NCBI GenBank assembly: GCA_009786075.1 | Contig: WQTX01000026.1 | Span: 5 to 32,038, forward strand | Direction: 5' to 3' | Source: Bacteroidota bacterium | GTDB taxonomy: Bacteria > Bacteroidota > Bacteroidia > Bacteroidales > UBA1715 | Length of the DNA stretch: 32,034 bases | Shown: piece after piece, positions 7,932-16,266 of the stretch | How the letters are laid out: each line of letters begins with the position of its first letter | Numbering within the stretch: position 1 is the stretch's first letter | The notes under the pieces: generated by a model | Databases searched by the model: none | Told to the model about the DNA's origin: nothing | The model's input: only the letters and a program-made list of their open reading frames with translations | Position numbers and translations under genes: made by a program

Positions 7932-8512
7932 CAATTAGTTATTCCCCGCAAAAATACCAAAAATTCCTCACACGCACGCGCTCTGTGGCTTATTTTATTT
8001 TTCTCGCTCATCTGCATTTGCGCAAATGATGTTTCGTAACCGGCAGGAATAAAAATAGGGTCGTAACCGAAACCTTCGTTGCCCATTTTTTCGGTGGCAA
8101 TTACGCCGTGCACTTCGCCTTCAAATACATATTCTTCTTCGTCTATGATGCAGGCAATTACGGTACGAAACACCGCTTTGCGATTTTCTTTCCCCTGCAT
8201 AAGCGAGAGTGTTTTGTTCATATTATCGTCGAACGAACAGCCTTCGCCGGCAAAACGTGCGGTGTACACACCCGGCGCACCGTCTAAGGCTTCGATTTCC
8301 AAACCGGTATCGTCGGCAAAGCAATTGCAACCAAATTTTTCGTGCACATAACGGGCTTTTTGCAGCGCATTCGCTTCAAGCGTTGCGCCTGTTTCGGGAA
8401 TTTCGTCGAAACATTGAATGTCTTTTAAACTTTTGATTGTAAAAAAATTGCCTGCCATTGCAGTTATTTCTTGCAATTTGTGAGCGTTGTTGGTTGCAAA
8501 TACGAGTTCCAT
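7931..8512 (-). CDS. rdgB: RdgB/HAM1 non-canonical purine NTP pyrophosphatase
   Basis: This is a soluble 193-residue enzyme that hydrolyses dITP, ITP and XTP to the monophosphate and pyrophosphate, keeping deaminated purines out of nucleic acids. The N-terminal phosphate-binding motif is MELVFATNNAHKLQEI. The centre carries CFADDTGLEIEALDGAPGVY with the catalytic acidic pair, then ARFAGEG, and the C-terminal part has GNEGFGYDPIF and SHRARA. Length is normal for the family. The start is ATG 8512; an in-frame TTG at 8536 would add eight unusual residues overlapping the PAP2 gene and is rejected. It is the last gene of a four-gene run starting at 10653. Confidence 0.95.
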   Translation of the reverse strand: MELVFATNNAHKLQEITAMAGNFFTIKSLKDIQCFDEIPETGATLEANALQKARYVHEKFGCNCFADDTGLEIEALDGAPGVYTARFAGEGCSFDDNMNKTLSLMQGKENRKAVFRTVIACIIDEEEYVFEGEVHGVIATEKMGNEGFGYDPIFIPAGYETSFAQMQMSEKNKISHRARACEEFLVFLRGITN

Positions 8513-8532
8513 ATTTAGTTTTTTTGTAATTT

Positions 8533-9114
8533 TCAATTCTTTGTTTCCTTAGCAACTTGTTTCCTCGTCAACTTGTCAACTTGCTTACTAATAAAAAAAG
8601 CAATTCCCGCGCCAAGCAGCGTTCCGCCAATAATATCGGACGGGTAGTGCACGCCCAAATACATACGGCTGTAACACACCACCACTACCCACACGCAGGC
8701 AATTATAATAAATGTACGATTACGAATGAACAAACTTGTTGCCATACAAAAAGCCCACATATTGGCAGCGTGCGACGATACAAATCCGTACATTCCGCCA
8801 CGATAGCCGTGTACTATGTGCAACATATCGCCAATTTCGGTGTTATGCGTTGGGCGATAGCGCATAAATACATTTTTAAAACAATGCACCGAAGCTAAAT
8901 CGGCAAGAGCAACGGAAATAATAATTGTAAGTAAACAAAAACTTGCCTGTTTTACCGGAAATTTTTTATACAACAACCAAATTGCTGCCACATACAGCGG
9001 AATACTTGCCCATGGTTTACTCACAAACCAAAAAAACGCATCAGCCCATGGAGCGTGTGCTGCGTTGATTGCGAGCAAGATGTTCCGGTCGAGTAATTCA
9101 AGAGTTTCTAACAT
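8533..9114 (-). CDS. PAP2-family membrane phosphatase
   Basis: This is a 193-residue inner-membrane phosphatidic acid phosphatase type 2 protein with about five helices. The three catalytic motifs are all present: KNVFMRYRP (K80, R87), SSHAA (S114, H115), and [13 protein letters not shown] (R150, H156, D160). Family members dephosphorylate undecaprenyl pyrophosphate or phosphatidylglycerol phosphate at the periplasmic face. Given the glycan genes nearby, undecaprenyl pyrophosphate recycling is the likeliest role. A phosphatase for decaprenyl-phosphoryl phosphoribose, as proposed for the mycobacterial neighbour Rv3807c, is also possible. It starts ten bases after the FKBP gene, and rdgB follows about 20 bases downstream. 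Confidence 0.9.
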   Translation of the reverse strand: MLETLELLDRNILLAINAAHAPWADAFFWFVSKPWASIPLYVAAIWLLYKKFPVKQASFCLLTIIISVALADLASVHCFKNVFMRYRPTHNTEIGDMLHIVHGYRGGMYGFVSSHAANMWAFCMATSLFIRNRTFIIIACVWVVVVCYSRMYLGVHYPSDIIGGTLLGAGIAFFISKQVDKLTRKQVAKETKN

Positions 9115-9124
9115 AGATTAACCA

Positions 9125-10006
9125 TTAATTACCGATTTTCAACAATTCCACGTCGAAAATTAAGGTTGTGTAAGGAGCAATCCCCTGTTCCGCATCTCCT
9201 CTTTCTCCGGCTGCAATTTTCGATGGAGCTATAATAATTGCACGTCCGCCCCGTCTCATTTTTTGCAAACCTTCGGTTAAACAAGGGAATAATAAAGGGT
9301 TGTTTACCTTAACTTTCAATGGGTTAACTTTTTTGTAGGTTGAATAAATCGGCTCGCCATTAATGTAGCTTACGGTGTAATGTATGATTACTTTGTCGGT
9401 TGGTTTTGCAAAATTGCCGCTTCCCTGCCGTTCTTGTATAAAATACATCCCCGAAGCTGTGGGCACTGCCGCCGGATAATTGCGTTCAATGTATTCTGCC
9501 AGCAAAAATTCTTCTTCCAATTTCTTGTCAGCCATTCGTTTTGCTAAATTGGTTATGATTTCGTCTTCGGTAGCAATTTTTTCAAGTTTTATCTCAAAAC
9601 GTAATTTTTCGTGTTCGGCAAAACTATCGATATACACCGAGTGTGGATTAATACGGCGATGATAATCCCGCGCATTGAACAAAAAACTCATACTATCGCC
9701 TTCCTGCATTATAGCAAACATGCTATGGAGCGGCATATCAGCCGGCACCGGCGTGAAAAACCAATCCTTAAATTGCGGTGCCACATCGCGAGAATCAAAC
9801 AATACAGAATCACGTTCGTTGAACATACGGATTTGCAAAAAAAGCATAGTACTATCTTGTGGAAATTTCTGTGATTTTGATTCTATATGATATTTGTATT
9901 CAAAACCGACATCGCTTGTTTTGTAACTATTTTCGCTTTTTTTGTCGAAACATGATTGCAGCACATAAAATGCAAAAGCTATAATGTAAAAAAGATTTTT
10001 ATTCAT
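9125..10006 (-). CDS. FKBP-type peptidyl-prolyl isomerase lipoprotein
   Basis: This 293-residue protein has a lipoprotein signal peptide (MNKNLFYIIAFAFYVLQSC; lipobox LQSC, with the cysteine near residue 19), so it is probably anchored to a membrane and faces the periplasm. Residues from about 200 to the end form an FKBP domain: DKVIIHYTVSYINGEPIYST, then LTEGLQKMRRGGRAIIIAPS and YTTLIFDVELL. The region at about 60-150 resembles a second, degenerate FKBP-like half. The likely role is folding of exported proteins. Its ATG overlaps the TGA of the upstream lipoprotein gene by four bases, so the two are translationally coupled. It may be related to GldI-type FKBP lipoproteins, but that cannot be settled here. 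Confidence 0.88.
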   Translation of the reverse strand: MNKNLFYIIAFAFYVLQSCFDKKSENSYKTSDVGFEYKYHIESKSQKFPQDSTMLFLQIRMFNERDSVLFDSRDVAPQFKDWFFTPVPADMPLHSMFAIMQEGDSMSFLFNARDYHRRINPHSVYIDSFAEHEKLRFEIKLEKIATEDEIITNLAKRMADKKLEEEFLLAEYIERNYPAAVPTASGMYFIQERQGSGNFAKPTDKVIIHYTVSYINGEPIYSTYKKVNPLKVKVNNPLLFPCLTEGLQKMRRGGRAIIIAPSKIAAGERGDAEQGIAPYTTLIFDVELLKIGN

Positions 10007-10653
10007 TTGTCAAATTTTATTGATTTTATTATTTCCGTCAATTCATTCTTTTGCTCATCATCAGCAAATGATAAAGTAAAAAGCAAACAAAACCCATCTC
10101 GAATTGTAGCATACCAAATTTGAGTTACGTTCCGTCCTAAATAAGTAAGCGATGAGTTTAACACATAAAACTCTTGATTACTTATTACTTTTCTTTCAAA
10201 TTCTTCATCAATAGAATAGGGAAGTTGTACTTGTTGTAGCAATTTACGAAGATGAAATAGATAATCGCCACCTGTTTTAATGCCCGGCGAATCTTTTACA
10301 TTTTCAGCAATTAACGATAAATTCGGATTAAAATTAACTGCCGCTCCCTGTTCGTATTTAGAAATTCCCAGCAAATTTGCATTTTTAATATCATTAGCAT
10401 CAACAGTACTTATCAATGCTTTCATGTCTTCGTCGTTTCCGGCAATTATTTTTGCTCCTCTTTCTGATTGTTTTTGTAATTGTTCTTGTGTTTTAACAAT
10501 CCAACCGGAAGGCAATGAAATTTTCATCTTGAAAAATGAATGATAATACACATCATTTTCAATCCGCCCATAATCGAACATTTGCGCATTGGTATTACAC
10601 CCTAAAAGCAAAAATAACAAGACAACTTCTGTAAATCTCAAAATATCTTTCAT
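10003..10653 (-). CDS. Putative lipoprotein of unknown function
   Basis: This 216-residue protein has a hydrophobic N-terminal segment ending in the lipobox LLLGC (cysteine near residue 19), followed by NTNAQMFDYG. The mature part is mixed alpha/beta with no motif that I recognise; KMKISLPSGWIVKTQEQ opens the domain and IIKSIKFDK ends it, a pattern common in small exported Bacteroidota proteins. It overlaps the FKBP lipoprotein gene by four bases, so the two exported proteins are probably made together and may act together. The leader contains two interspersed repeats (10669-10765). No function is assigned. Confidence 0.75.
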   Translation of the reverse strand: MKDILRFTEVVLLFLLLGCNTNAQMFDYGRIENDVYYHSFFKMKISLPSGWIVKTQEQLQKQSERGAKIIAGNDEDMKALISTVDANDIKNANLLGISKYEQGAAVNFNPNLSLIAENVKDSPGIKTGGDYLFHLRKLLQQVQLPYSIDEEFERKVISNQEFYVLNSSLTYLGRNVTQIWYATIRDGFCLLFTLSFADDEQKNELTEIIKSIKFDK

Positions 10654-10668
10654 GTGTTTAATTTTATA

Positions 10669-10732
10669 GATTGCTTCGTTCCTCGCAATGACGCTCTTTC
10701 GATGATTTGTGCTAACTCTCGAAAAAGCGTCA
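10669..10732. repeat. Half copy of the 'gattgcttcgttcctcgcaa' palindromic element
   Basis: It matches the left half and centre of the 1186-1297 element, including 'gatttgtgctaactctc', but without the nested 20-base repeat. The right arm breaks off after 'aaaagcgtcaa', where another repeat begins. Confidence 0.75.
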
Positions 10733-10735
10733 ACA

Positions 10736-10765
10736 AGTCCCCCTTGAGGGGGATTTAGGGGGCTT
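10736..10765. repeat. 'ccccttgaggggga..ttaggggg' repeat
   Basis: A short palindrome (cccccttgaggggg) followed by atttagggggctt. The same motif family occurs at the ends of 7709-7931 and 22283-22395. It abuts the rfbB stop codon and could also serve as a hairpin at the end of the rfbB transcript. Confidence 0.7.
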
Positions 10766-11814
10766 TACTTATACATAGTCATATAATACTTCTCATAATC
10801 CCCCGAAACCACATTCTGCAACCATTCTTCGTTTGCCAAATACCAATCTACGGTCAGTTCCAAACCTTGCTCAAACGTTACCGACGGTTTCCAGCCAAGT
10901 TTCTGCATTAATTTCGATGAATCAATTGCATAGCGTTTGTCGTGTCCGGCACGGTCGGTTACGAAGGTTATCAATTGCGCCGATTCGCCTTCGGCTCTGC
11001 CTAATTTTTTGTCCATTACTGCGCACAAATATTTCACTAAATCAAGATTTGTCCATTCGTTATTGCCGCCAATGTTGTAAGTTTCACCATTTTCGGCATT
11101 ATGGAAAATTACGTCAATCGCTCGTGCATGGTCTATTACGTAGAGCCAATCGCGAATATTGTCGCCTTTGCCGTAAATTGGGAGCGGTTTTTTATTTTTT
11201 ATATTATTGATACACAGCGGAATTAATTTTTCGGGGAAATGATTTGGTCCGTAATTATTTGAGCAATTGCTCACAACTACCGGCATTCCGTAGGTATTGT
11301 GATAGGCTCGCACAAAATGGTCGGAACTTGCTTTTGCAGCAGAGTAGGGGCTTTGCGGGTCGTACGGCGTGGTTTCCACAAAATAACCTTCGTTGCCCAA
11401 CGAGCCATACACTTCATCGGTGGAAATATGATAAAAGCGTTTACCAGAAAAATCGTTTTTCCACGTATTTTTTGCAACGTTCAAAAGCGTAACCGTGCCG
11501 AAAACATTGGTGCGCACAAACGAAAACGGGTCGGTTATAGACCTGTCGACGTGCGATTCGGCAGCAAGATGAATCACACCATCGAAATTATACTTTTCGA
11601 ACAATGATGTTACAAAATCAATATCGGCAATATCGCCGTGTTCAAACACGTAATTTGGCTGCTGCTCAATATCTTTCAGATTTTCCAAATTTCCTGCATA
11701 AGTCAGCAAATCCAAATTTACAATTGTGTAATTTGGGTATTCGGTTACAAATCTACGAACTACGTGTGAGCCTATGAAACCGGCTCCGCCTGTGATTAAG
11801 ATTTTTTTTGTCAT
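10765..11814 (-). CDS. rfbB: dTDP-glucose 4,6-dehydratase
   Basis: This 349-residue cytoplasmic enzyme of the extended short-chain dehydrogenase family converts dTDP-glucose to dTDP-4-keto-6-deoxyglucose, the branch point for dTDP-rhamnose and other deoxysugars. The NAD-binding motif is ITGGAGFIGSHVVRRF (about residues 7-22). The active site includes ISTDEVYG (the D-E pair) and YSAAK (Tyr/Lys). The substrate-binding segment SNCSNNYGPNHFPEKLIPL and the family motif YGKGDNIRDWLYVIDHA are intact. Length is typical. The other rml genes are not in the window, so the final sugar is unknown. It begins 31 bases after the YoeB-type toxin gene and may be read from the toxin-antitoxin promoter. Confidence 0.95.
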   Translation of the reverse strand: MTKKILITGGAGFIGSHVVRRFVTEYPNYTIVNLDLLTYAGNLENLKDIEQQPNYVFEHGDIADIDFVTSLFEKYNFDGVIHLAAESHVDRSITDPFSFVRTNVFGTVTLLNVAKNTWKNDFSGKRFYHISTDEVYGSLGNEGYFVETTPYDPQSPYSAAKASSDHFVRAYHNTYGMPVVVSNCSNNYGPNHFPEKLIPLCINNIKNKKPLPIYGKGDNIRDWLYVIDHARAIDVIFHNAENGETYNIGGNNEWTNLDLVKYLCAVMDKKLGRAEGESAQLITFVTDRAGHDKRYAIDSSKLMQKLGWKPSVTFEQGLELTVDWYLANEEWLQNVVSGDYEKYYMTMYK

Positions 11815-11845
11815 AGTGATTTTTATTTCTTGTTAAAATTTATAG

Positions 11846-12109
11846 TTACTTATAATGTCCTCGTAACGAGTGTATTTTGATTTTTCCTAAATCTATACTA
11901 TAAACAATCCTGTTTTCTCTATCTATTCTGCGCGACCATTTTCCCGAAAGTCCATATTTTAACGGTTCGGGTTTACCAATTCCAACAAATGGAGATTCCG
12001 TGATGGCACGTATTAATTCCGAAATGCGAAGTCTAATTTTTTCTGCGCCTTTCTTTTCTTTCCAATAAGCAATATCGTTTTGTGCAGTAGCAGAATAAAT
12101 TATTTCCAT
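11846..12109 (-). CDS. yoeB: YoeB-type mRNA endonuclease toxin
   Basis: This 87-residue protein of the Txe/YoeB branch of the RelE superfamily acts on mRNA at the ribosome. The family core is clear: YWKEKK, then SPFVGIGKPEPLKYGLSG and WSRRIDRENRIVYS. Residues corresponding to the E. coli YoeB active site are present: E48 (E46), R67 (R65), H85 (H83) and Y86 (Y84), with a C-terminal GHYK instead of RYHY. It overlaps the antitoxin gene by ten bases, the usual arrangement in these operons. There is no sign of truncation. Confidence 0.92.
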   Translation of the reverse strand: MEIIYSATAQNDIAYWKEKKGAEKIRLRISELIRAITESPFVGIGKPEPLKYGLSGKWSRRIDRENRIVYSIDLGKIKIHSLRGHYK

Positions 12110-12303
12110 AAATCATCGGTTTCTATGGATTGATAATTTCCCAAAGCAAATTCAAGTTCGCTATTTTTAATTTTCTCTACAAATTCGGGATTATACATAT
12201 CTGTTTTCTCGGAAACAAAAAACAAACCCGATTGCAAAACCGAATTTAAAATACTTTTAGCCAACGAATTGCGATTGTCGTAGCTCAATGTTATCGTGTT
12301 CAT
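12100..12303 (-). CDS. Antitoxin partner of the YoeB-type toxin
   Basis: This small protein of 67 residues begins at ATG 12303 (MNTITLSYDNRNSLAKSILN). A GTG at 12312 would add three residues. It does not look like a classical YefM/Phd antitoxin. The N-terminal half resembles short Bacteroidota antitoxin-like proteins with a beta strand followed by LAKSILNSVLQSGLF. The acidic C-terminal half (SELEFALGNYQSIETDDLW) probably wraps the toxin. Identification rests on its overlap with the toxin gene and on size. A consensus promoter lies just upstream at 12333-12363. Confidence 0.75.
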   Translation of the reverse strand: MNTITLSYDNRNSLAKSILNSVLQSGLFFVSEKTDMYNPEFVEKIKNSELEFALGNYQSIETDDLWK

Positions 12304-12332
12304 AATTTCCACTTTTTAGAATTAAGATTTTA

Positions 12333-12363
12333 CAAAGATACAATTTTTCAAAAAAATTGCAAA
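12333..12363 (-). promoter_or_regulatory. Consensus promoter of the YoeB-type toxin-antitoxin operon
   Basis: On the minus strand, TTTG (12360-12363) is followed after exactly 19 bases by TATCTTTG (12333-12340), a full match to the Bacteroidota TTTG-N19-TAnnTTTG consensus. The antitoxin ATG lies 30 bases downstream. Confidence 0.75.
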
Positions 12364-12502
12364 AGTTTGCGGAAAATAAAAAAATCCCTTTTGCTACGCT
12401 TGCACAAAGAGAATTGTTATTTTTTTTGTTTTTTATGATATGTTGATTTCATCGAAGTACGAAGGTACATTTTTTATTCTGATTGCAATGTTGACATCAA
12501 TT

Positions 12503-12538
12503 AAAAAAAGAGTAGCCCATATACATGAACTACTCTTT
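12503..12538 (-). terminator. Rho-independent terminator after sdhB
   Basis: On the minus strand a nine-base stem (aaagagtag / ctactcttt, 12507-12515 and 12530-12538) with a 14-base loop is followed by a run of seven T. It lies about 25 bases beyond the sdhB stop. Confidence 0.8.
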
Positions 12539-12563
12539 GTTATTATACAACTCGTTTATTACC

Positions 12564-13325
12564 TTAATCTTTCAACTTAGCACAAAGAAACTCACGATTC
12601 AAGCGAGCAATATTCGCAATCGAAACATTTTTAGGACATTGCATTTCGCAAGCGGCAGTGTTGGTGCAATTTCCGAAACCAAGTTCGTCCATTTTTGCGA
12701 CCATGTTTTTTGCACGGCGAGCAGCCTCAACACGTCCTTGTGGTAACAAGGCAAGTTGCGAAACTTTTGCCGCCACAAATAACATAGCCGAGCCGTTTTT
12801 ACAGCTTGCCACGCACGCTCCGCAACCAATACACGATGCAGCGTCCATAGCTTCGTCGGCATCGTCTTTGGGAATTGGAATTGCATTACCGTCGGGAATA
12901 CCGCCGGTGTTTACCGATACAAAACCGCCGGCTGCCATAATTTCGTCGAACGCGCCTCTATTTACAATTAAATCTTTGATTACCGGAAATCCGGCTGAAC
13001 GCCACGGTTCAATTGTTATAGTTGCACCATCGTTAAATTTACGCATGTGCAATTGACAGGTTGTAATATCTTCATCGGGTCCGTGAGCATGACCATTGAT
13101 ATAAAGGCTACACATACCGCAAATACCTTCACGGCAGTCGTGGTCGAACGCCACAGGCTCTTTGCCTTCGGTTATGAGTTGCTCGTTTAGCACGTCCATC
13201 ATTTCGAGGAACGAACTGTCGGGGGAAATATTTGTAACGCTGTACGTTTCAAACTGTCCTTTATCTTTTGGGCTTTTTTGACGCCACACTTTGAGTGTCA
13301 AATTCAAACTTTGTTTTTCGCTCAT
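12564..13325 (-). CDS. sdhB: Succinate dehydrogenase/fumarate reductase iron-sulfur subunit
   Basis: This 253-residue electron-transfer subunit passes electrons between the flavoprotein and the membrane cytochrome. The N-terminal ferredoxin domain holds the 2Fe-2S cluster (C64, C69, C72 in CREGICGMC, plus C90). The C-terminal domain has [11 protein letters not shown] (C165, C168, C171, C175) and C220, C226, C230 for the 4Fe-4S and 3Fe-4S clusters. It belongs to the group with b558-type anchors common in Bacteroidota; whether the complex runs as succinate dehydrogenase or fumarate reductase cannot be told from sequence. It is the last gene of sdhC-sdhA-sdhB, separated from sdhA by a 171-base gap filled by a large inverted repeat. 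Confidence 0.95.
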   Translation of the reverse strand: MSEKQSLNLTLKVWRQKSPKDKGQFETYSVTNISPDSSFLEMMDVLNEQLITEGKEPVAFDHDCREGICGMCSLYINGHAHGPDEDITTCQLHMRKFNDGATITIEPWRSAGFPVIKDLIVNRGAFDEIMAAGGFVSVNTGGIPDGNAIPIPKDDADEAMDAASCIGCGACVASCKNGSAMLFVAAKVSQLALLPQGRVEAARRAKNMVAKMDELGFGNCTNTAACEMQCPKNVSIANIARLNREFLCAKLKD

Positions 13326-13340
13326 AATTTTATATTTTTT

Positions 13341-13500
13341 AGTGTTTGTTTAAAATTTATTTTTATTCTTCGTGTCTTTCTGCCTTCGTGTCTTCGTGTT
13401 TATTTTTTTTCATGCGCTTGCGCATTCTTAGTGAACACGAAGACACGAAGGCATGAAGACACGACGTTATTATTTATGATTAAAGTTTAAACAAACTTAT
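13341..13500. repeat. Long inverted repeat between sdhA and sdhB
   Basis: The arms run inward from gtttgtttaaaattta (13344-13359) and its partner at about 13481-13497, through iterated 'cttcgtgtctttctgccttc' words and their complement, to a central 'atgcgcttgcgcat'. Together they form one imperfect hairpin of about 160 bases. The 'cttcgtg' arms and a GC-rich centre are shared with the elements at the two window ends. The right arm reaches the sdhA stop codon. Confidence 0.85.
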
Positions 13501-15434
13501 TTATAATTACGTTGAACTAATTTACATTCTTCAAATGTAAGCGGCTCTTTGTGAAGTTCCGGAACGGCATTTTCGCCTTTATATTCCCATGCAGCCACGT
13601 AGGCGAATTTTGCGTCATCGCGTTTTGCCTCACCGTCTTCGGTTTGGTGTTCGGCGCGGAAGTGTCCGCCGCACGATTCTTCACGTACCAACGCATCGCG
13701 AGCCATCAATTCGCCCAATTCAAGGAAATCGGCTACACGGTTGGCTTTTTCAAGTTCCTGGTTCATTTCGTTTGCCGAACCCGGAATGCGAACATCTGCC
13801 CAAAACTCTTTGCGGATTTGCTGAATTTCTTCAATCGCTTTTTTCAAACCTGCTTCGCTTCGCTCCATACCCACTTCGTCCCACATTACTTTTCCAAGTT
13901 TTTTGTGGAAATAATCAACTGATTTTGTGCCTTTTACGTTCATCAATTTTTCAACGTGTGCATTTACATCGCTTACTGTTTTTGCAAATTCGCCTTCGGC
14001 AACATTCATACGCGGAGTGTGAAGTTCGTCAGCCAAATAATTTTGCAATGTGTAAGGAAGTACGAAATAACCATCAGCCAAACCTTGCATAAGAGCCGAA
14101 GCTCCCAAACGGTTCGCACCGTGGTCGGAGAAATTCGCTTCGCCGGCTGCAAATAAGCCCGGAATAGTTGTTTGTAATTCGTAATCAACCCAAATTCCAC
14201 CCATAGTGTAGTGAATTGCGGGGTAAATCATCATTGGCGTTTCGTATGGATTTTGGTCGGTAATTTTTTCATACATTTGGAATAAGTTACCGTAACGAGC
14301 CTCAACCACATCGCGACCCAAACGCTCAATTGCATATTTAAAATCTAAGTAAACCGCTTCGCCTGCTTCCACGCCGTAACCGGCATCGCAACGTTCTTTT
14401 GCCGCACGTGATGCCACATCACGAGGTACCAAGTTACCAAACGCAGGGTAACGACGCTCCAAATAAAAATCACGATTTTCGTCGGCAATATTTTCGGGTT
14501 TTAATTTTCCTGCACGAATTGCTTCTGCATCTTCTTTGCGTTTTGGCGCCCAAATACGTCCGTCGTTTCTCAAACTTTCCGACATCAAAGTCAGTTTTGA
14601 TTGAAATTCACCGTGAACAGGAATACAAGTTGGGTGGATTTGCACATAGCAAGGATTTGCAAAATATGCGCCTTTTTTATAGGCTTTCCACGCTGCGCTA
14701 CCATTCGAGCCCATTGCATTGGTCGAAAGGAAGAATACGTTTCCGTAACCGCCGGTTGCAATCACTACAGCATGACCAAAGTGCGCTTCAATTTTTCCGG
14801 TTACCATATCGCGAGAAACAATGCCACGACATTTTCCGTCAACAACCACAATGTCCATCATTTCGGTACGAGTGTACATTTTTACGGTTTTTTTACCGAT
14901 TTGCCGGCTTAGTGCCGAGTACGCACCCAACAATAATTGCTGTCCGGTTTGACCTTTTGCATAAAAAGTACGCGAAACTTGCGCACCGCCAAATGAACGA
15001 TTGTCCAACAACCCTCCATAATCACGGGCAAAAGGTACTCCTTGCGCAACGCATTGGTCTATAATACTGTTGCTTACTTCTGCCAAACGATACACGTTTG
15101 CCTCACGAGCACGATAGTCGCCGCCTTTTACGGTGTCGTAAAACAAGCGGAATACGCTGTCGCCGTCGTTTTGATAATTTTTTGCCGCATTGATACCGCC
15201 TTGTGCAGCAATTGAGTGTGCACGGCGCGGACTATCTTGATATGCAAAACATTTTACATTGAAACCAAGTTCGCCAAGTGCTGCTGCTGCCGCACCGCCG
15301 GCTAATCCCGAGCCAACTACAATAACGTCTAATTTACGTTTGTTAGCAGGATTTACTAATTTTTGATGATTTTTATAATTTTGCCACTTTTGAGCTAACT
15401 GACCTTCGGGAATTCTATTTTCTAATGTTGCCAT
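13497..15434 (-). CDS. sdhA: Succinate dehydrogenase/fumarate reductase flavoprotein subunit
   Basis: This 645-residue catalytic subunit with covalent FAD interconverts succinate and fumarate at the cytoplasmic face of the membrane. The Rossmann motif is [19 protein letters not shown] (about 39-57). [20 protein letters not shown] contains the histidine that binds FAD in this family. The capping and active-site region includes IHPTCIP and the later [20 protein letters not shown], and [20 protein letters not shown] is intact. Length fits the b558-associated group rather than the shorter E. coli-type SdhA. It follows sdhC by 39 bases, and the stop lies at the edge of the inverted repeat before sdhB. 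Confidence 0.96.
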   Translation of the reverse strand: MATLENRIPEGQLAQKWQNYKNHQKLVNPANKRKLDVIVVGSGLAGGAAAAALGELGFNVKCFAYQDSPRRAHSIAAQGGINAAKNYQNDGDSVFRLFYDTVKGGDYRAREANVYRLAEVSNSIIDQCVAQGVPFARDYGGLLDNRSFGGAQVSRTFYAKGQTGQQLLLGAYSALSRQIGKKTVKMYTRTEMMDIVVVDGKCRGIVSRDMVTGKIEAHFGHAVVIATGGYGNVFFLSTNAMGSNGSAAWKAYKKGAYFANPCYVQIHPTCIPVHGEFQSKLTLMSESLRNDGRIWAPKRKEDAEAIRAGKLKPENIADENRDFYLERRYPAFGNLVPRDVASRAAKERCDAGYGVEAGEAVYLDFKYAIERLGRDVVEARYGNLFQMYEKITDQNPYETPMMIYPAIHYTMGGIWVDYELQTTIPGLFAAGEANFSDHGANRLGASALMQGLADGYFVLPYTLQNYLADELHTPRMNVAEGEFAKTVSDVNAHVEKLMNVKGTKSVDYFHKKLGKVMWDEVGMERSEAGLKKAIEEIQQIRKEFWADVRIPGSANEMNQELEKANRVADFLELGELMARDALVREESCGGHFRAEHQTEDGEAKRDDAKFAYVAAWEYKGENAVPELHKEPLTFEECKLVQRNYK

Positions 15435-15473
15435 AATTCTTTGTCGTTTTTAAAATTTGTATTGATTTTTAAA

Positions 15474-16169
15474 TTATGCTATGATAGATACTAAATAATA
15501 TACTATCACTACCGATGCAAAACCTAAACAGATAATAGTAGCTACCACGTTTGAGATTTTTTGTAAACGTTTAATCCATATAAGGTTGTTCAAGCCTAAG
15601 GTTTGCAACGCACTCCAAAAACCGTGTGTTAAGTGAAACCACACAGCAACCAATGCTATTACATATAATAAGGTATTGATTGGACTTGTGAACGTGTATC
15701 GTATCCAATATACACCGTTGGTTGCCAAATTCATAGCCTCTTCGCTTACATGTATACCCATCATGTGTTGCAATTCCACCAATTGCATTTTTGCCCAAAA
15801 GTGGTATAAGTGCAAAATCAAAAATGCACCCATAGTAATACCAAGAACAAGCATATTCTGCGAAGCCCATTCTACACCTGCCGGTTTTGCTGTTACGGCA
15901 TAGGCATCGTTACCACGAGCTTTACGGTTATTAAAAAACAATACAAATGCGTAGAGCATGTGAATAATCGCACCGGCTGCCAAAATCATTGTTCCCGCCA
16001 ATGCGTACCAGTTTGCACCTAAAAATTCACATATTGCATTGTAGCCGTCTTCGGAAATAAGTGCTACCAAGTTCATGCTCATGTGAAAAAGCAAAAACAA
16101 AATTAGAAAAAGACCGGAAAGACTCATTATGAGTTTTTTGCCGATTGAAGAACAAAAAAGATTTGCCAT
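15474..16169 (-). CDS. sdhC: Succinate dehydrogenase cytochrome b558 subunit
   Basis: This 231-residue membrane anchor has five hydrophobic helices, as in the single-subunit dihaem b558 family. Conserved features include SSIGKKLIMSLSGLFLILFL at the N-terminus and histidines placed in helices (LFHMSMN, IIHMLYA, LHLYHFW, WFHLTHGFWSALQTLG) that would bind two haems. It binds menaquinone and couples electron transfer to the SdhAB head. It is the first gene of the operon and has a matching promoter at 16220-16248, about 50 bases upstream. Confidence 0.92.
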   Translation of the reverse strand: MANLFCSSIGKKLIMSLSGLFLILFLLFHMSMNLVALISEDGYNAICEFLGANWYALAGTMILAAGAIIHMLYAFVLFFNNRKARGNDAYAVTAKPAGVEWASQNMLVLGITMGAFLILHLYHFWAKMQLVELQHMMGIHVSEEAMNLATNGVYWIRYTFTSPINTLLYVIALVAVWFHLTHGFWSALQTLGLNNLIWIKRLQKISNVVATIICLGFASVVIVYYLVSIIA

Positions 16170-16219
16170 AAAATAATTACGTTTTTAAAGTTTATGTGTA
16201 ATAATCATGTTAATTGCCA

Positions 16220-16248
16220 CAAAAATAGTAAAATTTGTAAACGTGCAA
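16220..16248 (-). promoter_or_regulatory. Promoter of the sdhCAB operon
   Basis: On the minus strand, TTG (16246-16248) is followed after 18 bases by TATTTTTG (16220-16227), matching TAnnTTTG. The sdhC start is about 50 bases downstream. Confidence 0.6.
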
Positions 16249-16266
16249 CTCGATTTGTGATTATTT

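Noticed and set aside
7773..7934. 54-codon N-terminal extension of the GT-C gene upstream of ATG 7772
   Set aside because: The residues (for example repeated LRLRSAT) are translated interspersed repeat, the start would be TTG, and it would overlap the rdgB stop.
8533..9114. PAP2 protein as part of the pentose donor operon
   Set aside because: It carries the right motifs, but it lies in a different operon with FKBP and rdgB, so a specific link to the UbiA gene cannot be claimed.
12388..12430. Possible plus-strand terminator or small RNA before the antitoxin promoter
   Set aside because: The stem around 'gctacgcttgc' is too short and imperfect, and no plus-strand gene ends nearby.
13341..13500. 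CRISPR array, suggested by repeated 'cttcgtgtcttcgtg' words
   Set aside because: The words are contiguous without spacers and form one inverted repeat. No cas gene is near.
14399..15064. Open frame of 221 codons on the plus strand
   Set aside because: It lies wholly opposite sdhA, which has all catalytic motifs. The translated product is rich in Cys, His and Arg with no recognisable domain. It is a shadow frame.
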